A DNA stretch of 64,000 bases from Eggerthellaceae bacterium (GTDB taxonomy: Bacteria > Actinomycetota > Coriobacteriia > Coriobacteriales > Eggerthellaceae): contig WRIS01000003.1 of NCBI GenBank assembly GCA_009782615.1, positions 1 to 64,000 on the forward strand. The letters run 5' to 3'. A program made the position numbers and the translations under genes. Each line of letters opens with the position of its first letter. The first letter of the stretch is position 1. Below are positions 26,625 through 33,729 of this stretch, one piece after another. Below the pieces are notes generated by a model that worked only from the letters and a program-made list of their open reading frames with translations, was not told the DNA's origin and did no database searches.

Positions 26625-27164
26625 CTACTTTCTTTTGGCGCTTAGCAGGGTGCCTACCAAATCACCAATGTCAATACCGCCGCCGCCCAAGGCGCCGCCT
26701 ATGGTTCCCAACAAATCATCTGCAGGCTCTTCTTTCTTAGAAGATGCCTTTGGTTTGCTCGAAGAAGAGCTGCTGCTTTTTGGAGCAGGTTGCGCTGCTT
26801 CTCTTTGTGCAGAAGAGCCGCCGCTTAGAAGTGAGCCAATGACAGACCCAATAATATCTTGCGAATCGCCGCCGCCCATAACTTGCTTGATTAAATCGCC
26901 GACAATGTTGTGCTCCCCTGATGCGGTCTTTGAGCCGCCCAGCAAAGAACTGAGAATGCTTGCCAGCATACCGCCGCCTTCGTTTGAGCCGCTCAGCATC
27001 GTGTTGAGAATGCCGCCCATATCTGTGGCAGACAGCCCATTAACGCCTGAGACACCTTCTATGGTCTCATGGGGATGGCTTTTGAAGCGTTCTACCAAAT
27101 CTGGATTTTTCTGTAAGGCTTGCGCCACCACCCCCGCAATTTCACGTGTGTCAAACTCAGCCAT
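26625..27164 (-). CDS. Gly/Ser-rich small protein, function unknown
   Basis: 179 residues from the ATG at 27164 (GGAGGAAGAA just upstream). Residues 1-50 form a compact helical segment (TREIAGVVAQALQKNPDLVERF...) vaguely like DUF937 or Nif11-type N-termini. The rest alternates Gly-rich hydrophobic repeats (SILSSLLGG, SVIGSLLSGG, TIGGALGGGG) with a Ser/Lys/Pro linker (about 128-150). There is no signal peptide or membrane helix. It is the first gene of a pair with the membrane protein downstream and may assemble or coat something through its repeats. This is inference only. Confidence 0.6.
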   Translation of the reverse strand: MAEFDTREIAGVVAQALQKNPDLVERFKSHPHETIEGVSGVNGLSATDMGGILNTMLSGSNEGGGMLASILSSLLGGSKTASGEHNIVGDLIKQVMGGGDSQDIIGSVIGSLLSGGSSAQREAAQPAPKSSSSSSSKPKASSKKEEPADDLLGTIGGALGGGGIDIGDLVGTLLSAKRK

Positions 27165-27489
27165 TTCTTCCTCCATCCACTCATAAACATAAGTTTATAA
27201 ACCCAATAACCTCATTATGCGTATTCTAACCCATCAAGACTACTTTTTTGAGACGCGGCGCAGTTTTATGCACAATATTTTTCATTATTTTTTTCTGTGC
27301 GCTTTTCTTTTGCCTTTCCCCTGCCCCTCTCTTGCACTTTCCTTGCTTTTCCCGTGCTTTTCGGACAAGGAATGCGGAATTTTAGTTGCGAACTTCCCGA
27401 AATATCTGTGCTCATATACAATTAAATTGCCATATTGAACATGCCTGTTGACGCAGCCGAAACATACTAAGAATCCAAGAAGGTGGCTG
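27165..27489. other. Divergent intergenic region, no gene seen
   Basis: About 325 bp of AT-rich and pyrimidine-rich sequence between two divergent hypothetical genes. It must contain both promoters. Open frames here are short and lack coding character. Confidence 0.4.
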
Positions 27490-27948
27490 ATGAACGATAC
27501 CCACAACCATAAAAACAAGGGCGACAAAAACAGCGGTAGTGGTAGCAGCAATAACAACACCGCTTCGGTCAATAGTCCCGCTTCGGTCAATAGTCCCGCT
27601 TCCCTTTTTGCAGATTTTCCTGCGCCTGCAAACAAACAGGCAAAAATTCCCTCTGACAAGGTTGTAGAAAAACTTTCCTATGTCGCGCATTTTTCTTCCC
27701 CGCTTAACGCAACCTCAGCCAAAGGATTTTTTGAATTTGAGAGCACCGCACGCGCATCGTCAAAGCAAAATCACCATGATGCACGCGTAAAAATGCTCGA
27801 GATATACGGGAAAGAAGCCATAGCGTGGGTGATTGACGAGGTCAAACTTAAGAAAAAGAACCCCGATAGGTGTGTTGAACAGCTTGAACTTGACTTCAGG
27901 GAGCGCAAACCCGCGCGCAAACGCCCCGTCGCAAAGAAGTATTTGTAG
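27490..27948 (+). CDS. Hypothetical protein with low-complexity N-terminus
   Basis: 152 residues from the ATG at 27490 (AGAAGGTGG upstream). The first 45 residues are Asn/Ser/Lys-rich and include a duplicated six-residue unit (NSPASV) encoded by an exact 18-bp tandem repeat. The remaining 100 residues are mixed helical, with a basic end (RERKPARKRPVAKKYL). Its last codons overlap the remnant of a HicA toxin in another frame. No family recognised. Confidence 0.5.
   Translation: MNDTHNHKNKGDKNSGSGSSNNNTASVNSPASVNSPASLFADFPAPANKQAKIPSDKVVEKLSYVAHFSSPLNATSAKGFFEFESTARASSKQNHHDARVKMLEIYGKEAIAWVIDEVKLKKKNPDRCVEQLELDFRERKPARKRPVAKKYL
27561..27596 (+). repeat. 18-bp exact tandem duplication
   Basis: Two adjacent copies of CGCTTCGGTCAATAGTCC, in frame within the hypothetical gene, followed by a partial third (CGCTTCC). 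The number of units could vary between strains. Confidence 0.9.
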
Positions 27949-28067
27949 GCGACCACGACGCATACCGAATAGGAAGTCACACAATACCAGTCCCCAAGAA
28001 ACGTGAAATCAAAGAAAGCCTGGCAACAGAAATACGAAAGCAACTAAAAGGAGAAGGCAGGAGATAA
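27921..28067 (+). pseudogene. HicA-like toxin remnant (C-terminal part only)
   Basis: Just upstream of the HicB gene an open frame without a start codon reads VGDHDAYRIGSHTIPVP, then KKREIKESLATEIRKQLKGE, then stop at 28067. This matches the second half of HicA mRNA interferases, where the catalytic His lies in a G-x-H-D or similar motif before the VP-R-H/K-REI segment. The N-terminal helix and strand are missing because the frame closes inside the preceding gene. I infer a 5'-truncated, inactive toxin. Confidence 0.5.
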
Positions 28068-28116
28068 TACTCCCTTTCCTCTCAAAGAAATAAAGCATAT
28101 TAGATTGGAGAACGCT

Positions 28117-28566
28117 ATGCGATATATATACGAGTTTGAGTTCGTGGAAGAAGAGGATGGGTATTTTGTCTATCTGTTCGACTTCGACCGCGCCACACAA
28201 GGTGATGATATGCCTGATGCTCTACACATGGCATCCGACCTGCTGCGTTTTATGGTTGAGGATTGTTTGGTAAGAGGCGAGGAACTTCCCGCCCCACTCT
28301 TTACTCACGAACCTCAAAGAGGGGGACGAATCGTTGCGGTAACTGCTGATGTCGATTTACGGGCAAGCGAGGATTTTGTTACCGCATCAGATGCGGCACG
28401 GCTTCTTGGTGTTTCAGCACCCCGCGTCTCTCGAATGCTGAAAGACGGACTGCTTCACGGGTATAAAGAGCGAGGTAACACATTTGTAACAATTGAATCC
28501 ATCAACGCCCTCAAAAGCACACCGCGCAGTGCAGGACGACCGCGCAAAGAACCTGTGACCGTATAG
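28117..28566 (+). CDS. hicB: HicB-family antitoxin with C-terminal helix-turn-helix
   Basis: 149 residues from the ATG at 28117 (TTGGAG 6 nt upstream). The N-terminal partial RNase-H fold is HicB-like: YEFEFVEEEDGYFVYLFDFDRATQGDDMPDAL and PAPLF. Residues about 90-135 form a DNA-binding domain (TASDAARLLGVSAPRVSRML) that would repress its own operon. HicB normally neutralises an upstream HicA toxin; here only a HicA remnant is found, so it may be an orphan antitoxin or a regulator. Confidence 0.75.
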   Translation: MRYIYEFEFVEEEDGYFVYLFDFDRATQGDDMPDALHMASDLLRFMVEDCLVRGEELPAPLFTHEPQRGGRIVAVTADVDLRASEDFVTASDAARLLGVSAPRVSRMLKDGLLHGYKERGNTFVTIESINALKSTPRSAGRPRKEPVTV

Positions 28567-28653
28567 GAACTTAGGCAGAGATAGCTTCGATTTCGCTTTT
28601 TAAGTAGTCCACACAGGTTTGAATGCGGGCAAACAAAATAGGATAAGCTTTAT

Positions 28654-29157
28654 TTACGCCAATGCAGGAACAAGGTCAGAATAAGAGGCCGCAACAGAAT
28701 TAGTGGCATCTATACCAAGACCGTTCACCACTGTCTTAAACTCGTTTTTCCCTGCTTTGAGTGAAATGTCTTTAATGACGGTTTCTAGTTCCAAAAAGTT
28801 GCCGAGTTGTTCCACGAGGTCAAGGTGAATGCGCGTATTGCCGTAAAGCCATAGCTCTCTGGTTTTCTCAACGTGCTTTATTGCTTTGCGACTGGCTAAC
28901 AGCGCATCTTTTTCGACAGCAGTTAATTCTTTGATTTCATAGTAAGAGTCTTTTTGCCCGTGCTTTTCTTTTCTTTGGTAGCTGATGAGCTGAAACTCAC
29001 GTCCATCAATGATGCGCAGCTTATCTTTGTTCTCGCCAATATCAAAATAATAATCCGCCTGTTTCATGGTGTATTGGTATTTTGCGCCAAGAGCGTTAAG
29101 GCGGTTCACCACATCGCCTTTTTCAGACAAGGCGACTTTAATCTCAATATTGCGCAT
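28654..29157 (-). CDS. CYTH-domain protein (CyaB/ThTPase-like)
   Basis: 167 residues. The N-terminal IEIKVAL gives the ExExK-like entry strand of the triphosphate tunnel fold. Further conserved positions are KLRIIDGREFQLISYQRKE, YYEIKEL and ELWLYGNTRIHLDLVEQLGNFLELETVI, whose charged residues line the tunnel and bind metal. CYTH enzymes act on triphosphates (class IV adenylate cyclase, thiamine triphosphatase or inorganic triphosphatase); which applies cannot be told. Its start overlaps the end of the radical-SAM gene by 14 bp, so the two are translationally coupled. Confidence 0.75.
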   Translation of the reverse strand: MRNIEIKVALSEKGDVVNRLNALGAKYQYTMKQADYYFDIGENKDKLRIIDGREFQLISYQRKEKHGQKDSYYEIKELTAVEKDALLASRKAIKHVEKTRELWLYGNTRIHLDLVEQLGNFLELETVIKDISLKAGKNEFKTVVNGLGIDATNSVAASYSDLVPALA

Positions 29158-29998
29158 TTTGGCTCCTCTTTAGATAGTTCATGCCATCAGCAGCACCCTC
29201 GAACAGAATCTTGCCAGATTGCTCAACCCTATTTCTTAAATAGGCCCTCAATTCAGGTGTTTCAATTTTCAAGAACTTATTGCCTTCGGGCATCCATTGT
29301 ACCTCTTCTGCTTCTTCGCTAACAGTGCAGCCAAGGCTTATTAGGCTCTCGGCGGTTATAGTGTCTTCGTTTAAGTCCTTCAAATAGAGCGGACCCGAAT
29401 AATAACCAAAAACATAGTCCTTTGTTTTCTCTATGATTTCGTCAAACTCGCTTTTTGAAACATCTGGCAATAAAGGTCGGATGGCAAGCATGGCGTCAAT
29501 GCCCGCCTCGGACACCCTACGCAAGGTATCGATGCGAGATTCCACGCTCGGAACGCGTGGCTCCCATTTATCCTTTAAATCCGTACAGGCCAAAGAAACC
29601 GAAAATGTCAAAATATTACCGTTGGTCTTTAGGGTGGTATTGATGTCGGCAAGGTTGCTAATAAATTCATCACTAGCAGGCAGCTTGGTGATAACTGAGA
29701 TGTCTTTGCCCGTGGTTGACAGGCGCTCTAAAACTTGAAGTGCCTGACGCTTATCCTGTAAAAACTCCGTGTCGCACCCCAACATTATGGTAGTAATCTC
29801 TGGGGGCAGTTGTTCAAGTAGGTCAAATTGTTCTTCGGACAAATAGATGCCCTCTTCATTTTCGTGACCACGGATAATTTCATTTGAAAAACAATAGGTA
29901 CAATCAAGCGGACACGCGATATTTGAATAGGTTAAAACTCTGTCTTCGTCTATTTTGAGATTTGAATCCTCGTATTTTCTGAATTCATGATTATTCAT
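29144..29998 (-). CDS. Radical SAM protein coupled to a CYTH gene
   Basis: 284 residues. The 4Fe-4S/SAM motif is CPLDCTYC (CxxxCxxC, about 29-36), followed by a shortened TIM-barrel pattern with EITTIMLGCDTEF, DISVITKLPASDE and LTFSVSL. The overall layout resembles spore-photoproduct-lyase-like radical SAM proteins, but the substrate is not identifiable. It is co-translated with the overlapping CYTH gene and follows the PEGA gene by 62 bp on the same strand. There is no second cysteine cluster typical of SPASM proteins. Confidence 0.75.
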   Translation of the reverse strand: MNNHEFRKYEDSNLKIDEDRVLTYSNIACPLDCTYCFSNEIIRGHENEEGIYLSEEQFDLLEQLPPEITTIMLGCDTEFLQDKRQALQVLERLSTTGKDISVITKLPASDEFISNLADINTTLKTNGNILTFSVSLACTDLKDKWEPRVPSVESRIDTLRRVSEAGIDAMLAIRPLLPDVSKSEFDEIIEKTKDYVFGYYSGPLYLKDLNEDTITAESLISLGCTVSEEAEEVQWMPEGNKFLKIETPELRAYLRNRVEQSGKILFEGAADGMNYLKRSQNAQY

Positions 29999-30060
29999 AT
30001 GATTATCCTATCATAGGGTCGCGATTATTGCTATTCTCCCAGGTCGCAGGTAAGACCTAC

Positions 30061-30747
30061 CTAATAATCATCAGGCACGCGTGGCCACCGGTAAGACTGG
30101 TAGTTGTACTCTATCTGGTAATCGTCGGGGTTGAAGCCATTGTTGCGGATATACTGCAAAGCGTCTTCTCGACCGTTGCCAGCAGCATCGTCAATCACAA
30201 GTATCATGTTACTGTCGTTTTCGGTCATTTTGTAATAGAGCTTGTACTCATAATACACCGCATAGTTATCTTCGTATTTTGTACAGTAGTAAGGCAGTAT
30301 TGAGACAATGGGGTACTTCGCTACAAACTCCTCAACCATTTTTTCGTAATTCTTGCTGGCGATTGCGGTTTGTAGGGCATCTTCTTCAGGGCGGTCGGCA
30401 TACCACTCATACCATTCAATATCTCCTTTCAGTTCTGCCAGCCTAATGTTCAGCTCGTAGTTTTCACCAGGAACAATGGTAATCTCTTCAGTGTGCGTTT
30501 CAAAGTCCTCATGGGTGACTTCTACGTGGTAGTCTCCTGCTTTAATGTCGTGTTGGCCGTTTTCGTAAGCCTTGCCGTTAATGGTCACGGTAGCGGTTGA
30601 GGGGGATACGAGAACGTCAATAGTAGCGGCAGAGTTGGCCTTGGCAGAGAATATGATGGCCAGGATAATTACTATGATGACAAAGCCAATGAACGCCCAA
30701 GCTATGGGGTGTATCTTCTTAATCTTGTCTATGAACTTTTTTAGCAT
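30061..30747 (-). CDS. Membrane-anchored PEGA-domain protein
   Basis: 228 residues. A basic N-terminus and one hydrophobic helix (about 14-34) anchor it in the membrane, facing outward. Residues about 40-100 form a PEGA domain (IDVLVSPSTATVTINGKAYE then GDYHVEVTHEDFETHTEEITI), a small beta fold common in actinobacterial surface proteins. The C-terminal 120 residues, rich in Tyr, Glu and Asp, are unassigned. GGAAAGGATAG precedes the ATG and overlaps the end of a degraded amidase-like frame. Confidence 0.7.
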   Translation of the reverse strand: MLKKFIDKIKKIHPIAWAFIGFVIIVIILAIIFSAKANSAATIDVLVSPSTATVTINGKAYENGQHDIKAGDYHVEVTHEDFETHTEEITIVPGENYELNIRLAELKGDIEWYEWYADRPEEDALQTAIASKNYEKMVEEFVAKYPIVSILPYYCTKYEDNYAVYYEYKLYYKMTENDSNMILVIDDAAGNGREDALQYIRNNGFNPDDYQIEYNYQSYRWPRVPDDY

Positions 30748-30750
30748 AGT

Positions 30751-31056
30751 CTATCCTTTCCACCTAAATACGTAATAATTACCGCGCCAGTCACTAAAGT
30801 AGGGTTCCGCTGCATGGTCGGCTGTTCTTTCGCCACACGAAGCAGAAGCTATTCTTCCCTTGCCGTCTGGCAGTGTAATATACATCATAATGTGTCCATC
30901 GAGAATCATGACATCGCCAAACTGCATATCATTTAAAGTTGCTCTATTGCCACCAGCGAAACCAGGGTGCTCACTAAAGCATTGGCTAGCATGAGCGCGA
31001 CTAGCGAAAAAGCAGACATTCTTTTCATAAGCATTATTGCCATTAAATATAGCAAA
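30751..31056 (-). pseudogene. C-terminal remnant of an NlpC/P60- or CHAP-like protein
   Basis: A 101-codon open frame without start codon ends 3 nt before the PEGA ATG. It reads MQFGDVMILDGHIMMYI, then GRIASASCGERTAD and YYVFRWKG, the C-terminal layout of cell-wall amidase or peptidase domains, with the catalytic His in GHIMMY. The catalytic Cys region is not found and a stop codon closes the frame at 31057. I infer a 5'-truncated gene remnant. Confidence 0.45.
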
Positions 31057-31060
31057 TTAC

Positions 31061-31440
31061 CTGGTAAAATACAAGTTTTTGAACAATTTGAGTGTTTTGT
31101 TCACCCGCGCAGCAACCCCGCTCGATTCAAATATGTCCCTTCTCGCCTGGCTCCAACGACCCCAAAGAAAAGTCGCAATAGTTGTGGTATTCTTTTCAGC
31201 GGTGAATCGATACAAGTAGTCTCCGCAAAGGGGCTTTGTTTTGCATCTGTGCAGAAGGGCATCTGCCTGCTTAAGATGCAGTAAAGCTTCTTGTATTGGT
31301 TCACCGCCAAAGGTGGATGCCCTTCTTCCCAACAAAAGCGCATCCTCCACGAGGTGACCAAAACACGGAGGTGCTGCGTAGTGAGAATAAGACTAAAACT
31401 GCCATTTACCTGGCACTATGCTTTCAAAAACTTCTCGTTG
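31061..31440. other. Stretch with no credible gene
   Basis: Overlapping minus-strand frames occur here but lack ribosome sites and recognisable domains. It may be decayed sequence or an interspersed element upstream of the lipoprotein promoter. Confidence 0.4.
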
Positions 31441-31443
31441 CTC

Positions 31444-31472
31444 TTGACAAATTATTCTCGATTTGCTATAAT
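31444..31472 (+). promoter_or_regulatory. Consensus vegetative promoter for the lipoprotein pair
   Basis: TTGACA at 31444-31449 and TATAAT at 31467-31472 are exact -35 and -10 consensus boxes separated by 17 bp. Transcription would begin near 31480, giving a leader of about 145 nt before the lipoprotein start. The leader contains the hairpin GTGGC-GCTAT-GCCAC. Confidence 0.85.
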
Positions 31473-31624
31473 ACAGCTAAATCCGCAGAGAACTGAATAT
31501 TGGTATCTATCGGCTACGAGGTGGCGCTATGCCACACATTACCCTATTACCGTGTTGTTCGCCTCATGTGGACAGCACTTTTCATTTACGGAAAATCCCG
31601 TTTTCAACAGATAAGGAGAATATC

Positions 31625-32242
31625 ATGAAAGGAAAAAGTAAAGCGTTAATTATTGCGCCGCTTGTCGTTTTGTCATGCCTTTTATGCATGACGATAGTCG
31701 TGCTGAGCGGTTGTGGCAACAACAATTCTGGCAACAACGGTTCTGGTGTTAGCACCGGTACTGGTTCAGAATCAAGTACAACAGCAGGTAACGGTAACAA
31801 GAACAAGAACTCGTATCAGAATATGATTATTGGTTGGGGCTTTTTTGGCGAAGAGCTCAATAGCACCCCAGCCGGGAACGAGTACGAGTACGAGGAGTGT
31901 GTTCTTGATGCACAAGCTTTTATGGTTTACGTGCAAGCTTCTGCTCAGGTAAAGCCTTGGTATGCCAACAATGGGAAAACGCCTAAGTACACCGGTCAAA
32001 ACTTGACCTTGGTTAGTTCCGGGACGAATAACCCGGATCAACTGGCATTCTTGGTGAATGCCATCCGAAACGTGCCGGGCGTTGGACAGTTATATATCCT
32101 AATGCAAACGCCCGTATGGCCAGAAATCACTTTTGTAGGTGATGATGGCGAAACGTATAACTTGTTCGCAGAATCTAAAATTCGCGTGTACTATTCGCCC
32201 GAAGTGGGCATTCTAACTTTTCAAGAATATCTGGATCTATAA
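31625..32242 (+). CDS. Predicted lipoprotein, function unknown
   Basis: 205 residues from the ATG at 31625 (AAGGAG 7 nt upstream). A hydrophobic signal ends in the lipobox VLSGC, so Cys about 30 would be lipidated. An Asn/Gly/Ser-rich spacer (about 31-58) precedes a globular domain with MIIGWGFFGEEL and VYYSPEVGILTFQEYLDL. Together with the next gene it forms a two-gene unit from the strong promoter at 31444. No family recognised. Confidence 0.75.
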   Translation: MKGKSKALIIAPLVVLSCLLCMTIVVLSGCGNNNSGNNGSGVSTGTGSESSTTAGNGNKNKNSYQNMIIGWGFFGEELNSTPAGNEYEYEECVLDAQAFMVYVQASAQVKPWYANNGKTPKYTGQNLTLVSSGTNNPDQLAFLVNAIRNVPGVGQLYILMQTPVWPEITFVGDDGETYNLFAESKIRVYYSPEVGILTFQEYLDL

Positions 32243-32265
32243 CTCTAAAGAAAGAGGTAAACAAA

Positions 32266-33030
32266 ATGAAACGTTTAGTATCTATCCTTTTAGCATTACT
32301 GTTGGCTTCTGTGCTTGGCGCTACCCTTGCGGGTTGCGACAATTATGGAACTAAGCCGGTGCCGCAAGACAACCCGTCCACTTATGACCCTTACGACGAC
32401 GACGAAGACCCGTTTGAGGATGAAGAAGACTTTGACGAGCCGGACGTGCCTGACACGAGCTTAGATTATGAGCCATATAAGGCACATGCTGACGACCCTT
32501 TCCCGGGTCTGATAATCGGAACTATTCCTTCGTCTGACCCGAAGCAGCCGCCGCAGTTAGTAGTGGATACCAAGAAGTACGAGGAGTACATTTACCAAAA
32601 CATGAGAAACTACTTGGATGACGACTCAGGGCTCTATAATAAGATATACTCAGGGCCGGACAACCTGGAACTTAGATCCGAAGGAAAACTTGTGGTGCAG
32701 GAATCTCTTTCGAGTGGAAGAGATAGACAAAGAATGCCATTCGAAGATTGGGACTCACCCATCATAGTACTTTACGGCGATTGGATTACGCCTGACATGT
32801 TCTTTAAAGAGTACGGCGTTGTTATCACATACCTGCCAGACTTGTCACTAAATTGGGAAGTTAATTCAGTAAGGCAATACGAGAACTGCAGGGGAGAAAG
32901 AATTATCTACTATTCTTTGTCTTTGGGAAGACAATTGACACAACTAGAGCGAGCTGAGAATTGGCAGCTATTGAACCCCGAAAAAGCTTTCGAGCTTTGG
33001 GAAGACGACTGGAAAAAGTACATGTATTAG
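32266..33030 (+). CDS. Predicted lipoprotein with acidic linker, function unknown
   Basis: 254 residues. The signal peptide ends in the lipobox TLAGC (Cys about 24). A strongly acidic Asp/Glu/Pro linker (about 36-65) leads to a domain beginning LIIGTIPSSDP, distantly like the MIIG segment of the preceding lipoprotein, which suggests related exported proteins. It lies 23 bp downstream of that gene with AAAGAGG as ribosome site, and is followed by a strong terminator. Its role at the cell surface is unknown. Confidence 0.75.
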   Translation: MKRLVSILLALLLASVLGATLAGCDNYGTKPVPQDNPSTYDPYDDDEDPFEDEEDFDEPDVPDTSLDYEPYKAHADDPFPGLIIGTIPSSDPKQPPQLVVDTKKYEEYIYQNMRNYLDDDSGLYNKIYSGPDNLELRSEGKLVVQESLSSGRDRQRMPFEDWDSPIIVLYGDWITPDMFFKEYGVVITYLPDLSLNWEVNSVRQYENCRGERIIYYSLSLGRQLTQLERAENWQLLNPEKAFELWEDDWKKYMY

Positions 33031-33079
33031 TCTGGGGTTCATTCCGTAAACAGCTGTCTATGCATATAGACGCTAGAGC

Positions 33080-33118
33080 AACCCTCTTGAGATTTTAGTC
33101 TCAAGAGGGTTTTCTTTT
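33080..33118 (+). terminator. Intrinsic terminator of the lipoprotein pair
   Basis: A perfect 13-bp stem (AACCCTCTTGAGA with TCTCAAGAGGGTT, 6-nt loop) is followed by TTCTTTT. It begins 49 bp after the second lipoprotein stop. Confidence 0.95.
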
Positions 33119-33246
33119 ACAAAAAAAATGCAGATACGTTGCCGTACCTGTTCAGTTTGTTGCTTTAATATCCCCTGGTTAGCAAAGTCAGCGAGGATTG
33201 ACCAGGCTGGAAGATTTCGTTGTTCGCCAGAACGACGAAATAGAAC

Positions 33247-33322
33247 TGGTGGATCGTCGGGGACTCGAACCCCGGACCTTGGGATTAAGAGTCCCCTGCT
33301 CTACCAACTAAGCTAACGATCC
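33247..33322 (-). tRNA. tRNA-Lys (anticodon CUU)
   Basis: On the minus strand GGATCGT pairs with ACGATCC, followed by ACCA. The anticodon loop CTCTTAA gives CTT, and the T arm contains GGTTCGAGTCC. Confidence 0.93.
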
Positions 33323-33483
33323 GTTTACTACTCTATGAAAGGTGCGATGCGCCTAAGCGCTGAGCCATTGTAAAACAAGCCACAAAAAAGGGCAACCACT
33401 TCTCAAGCATAGCATCACCCTAATGCTCAAGAACATCCTCGTCAAACAACCATCTTAGGACTTGGTTTCATGCTCTGCGCGCC

Positions 33484-33561
33484 TGGGGTGGATAATCGGA
33501 CTCGAACCGACGACCTCCAGAGCCACAATCTGGCGTTCTAGCCAACTGAACTATACCCACC
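33484..33561 (-). tRNA. tRNA-His (anticodon GUG)
   Basis: On the minus strand it begins GGTGGGT with the extra 5' G typical of tRNA-His, opposite a C discriminator and encoded CCA. The anticodon arm CCAGA-TTGTGGC-TCTGG gives GTG. Confidence 0.93.
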
Positions 33562-33604
33562 ATGGCGCAAGCAGCTAGTATAGGGGTTTTCAGCCAGCCA
33601 CGCA

Positions 33605-33629
33605 AGGCTTAACTTGGCACAAGGACACG
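33605..33629 (-). repeat. 25-bp direct repeat, copy of the dagK 3' end
   Basis: Identical to 35463-35487, where it forms the last codons and stop of the lipid kinase gene. Here it lies 43 bp beyond the tRNA-His gene with no gene attached. The two copies bracket 1.86 kb. Confidence 0.9.
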
Positions 33630-33729
33630 CATGCGAGCTTGTGTCTCCTTTGCCCTTCAGATACCCCGTAGTCTTGCTACTAGGTAGTTCATTAGAGAGT
33701 CGCCCTCCAAGCACAACCTGTAGCAGTGG

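Noticed and set aside
28570-28656. Minus-strand peptide ending DYLKSEIEAISA after the CYTH gene
   Set aside because: Under 30 codons without a start or a recognisable family; possibly a remnant but not supportable.
31057-31361. Two minus-strand open frames of 86-97 codons upstream of the lipoprotein promoter
   Set aside because: They overlap each other in different frames, lack ribosome sites and show no domain.
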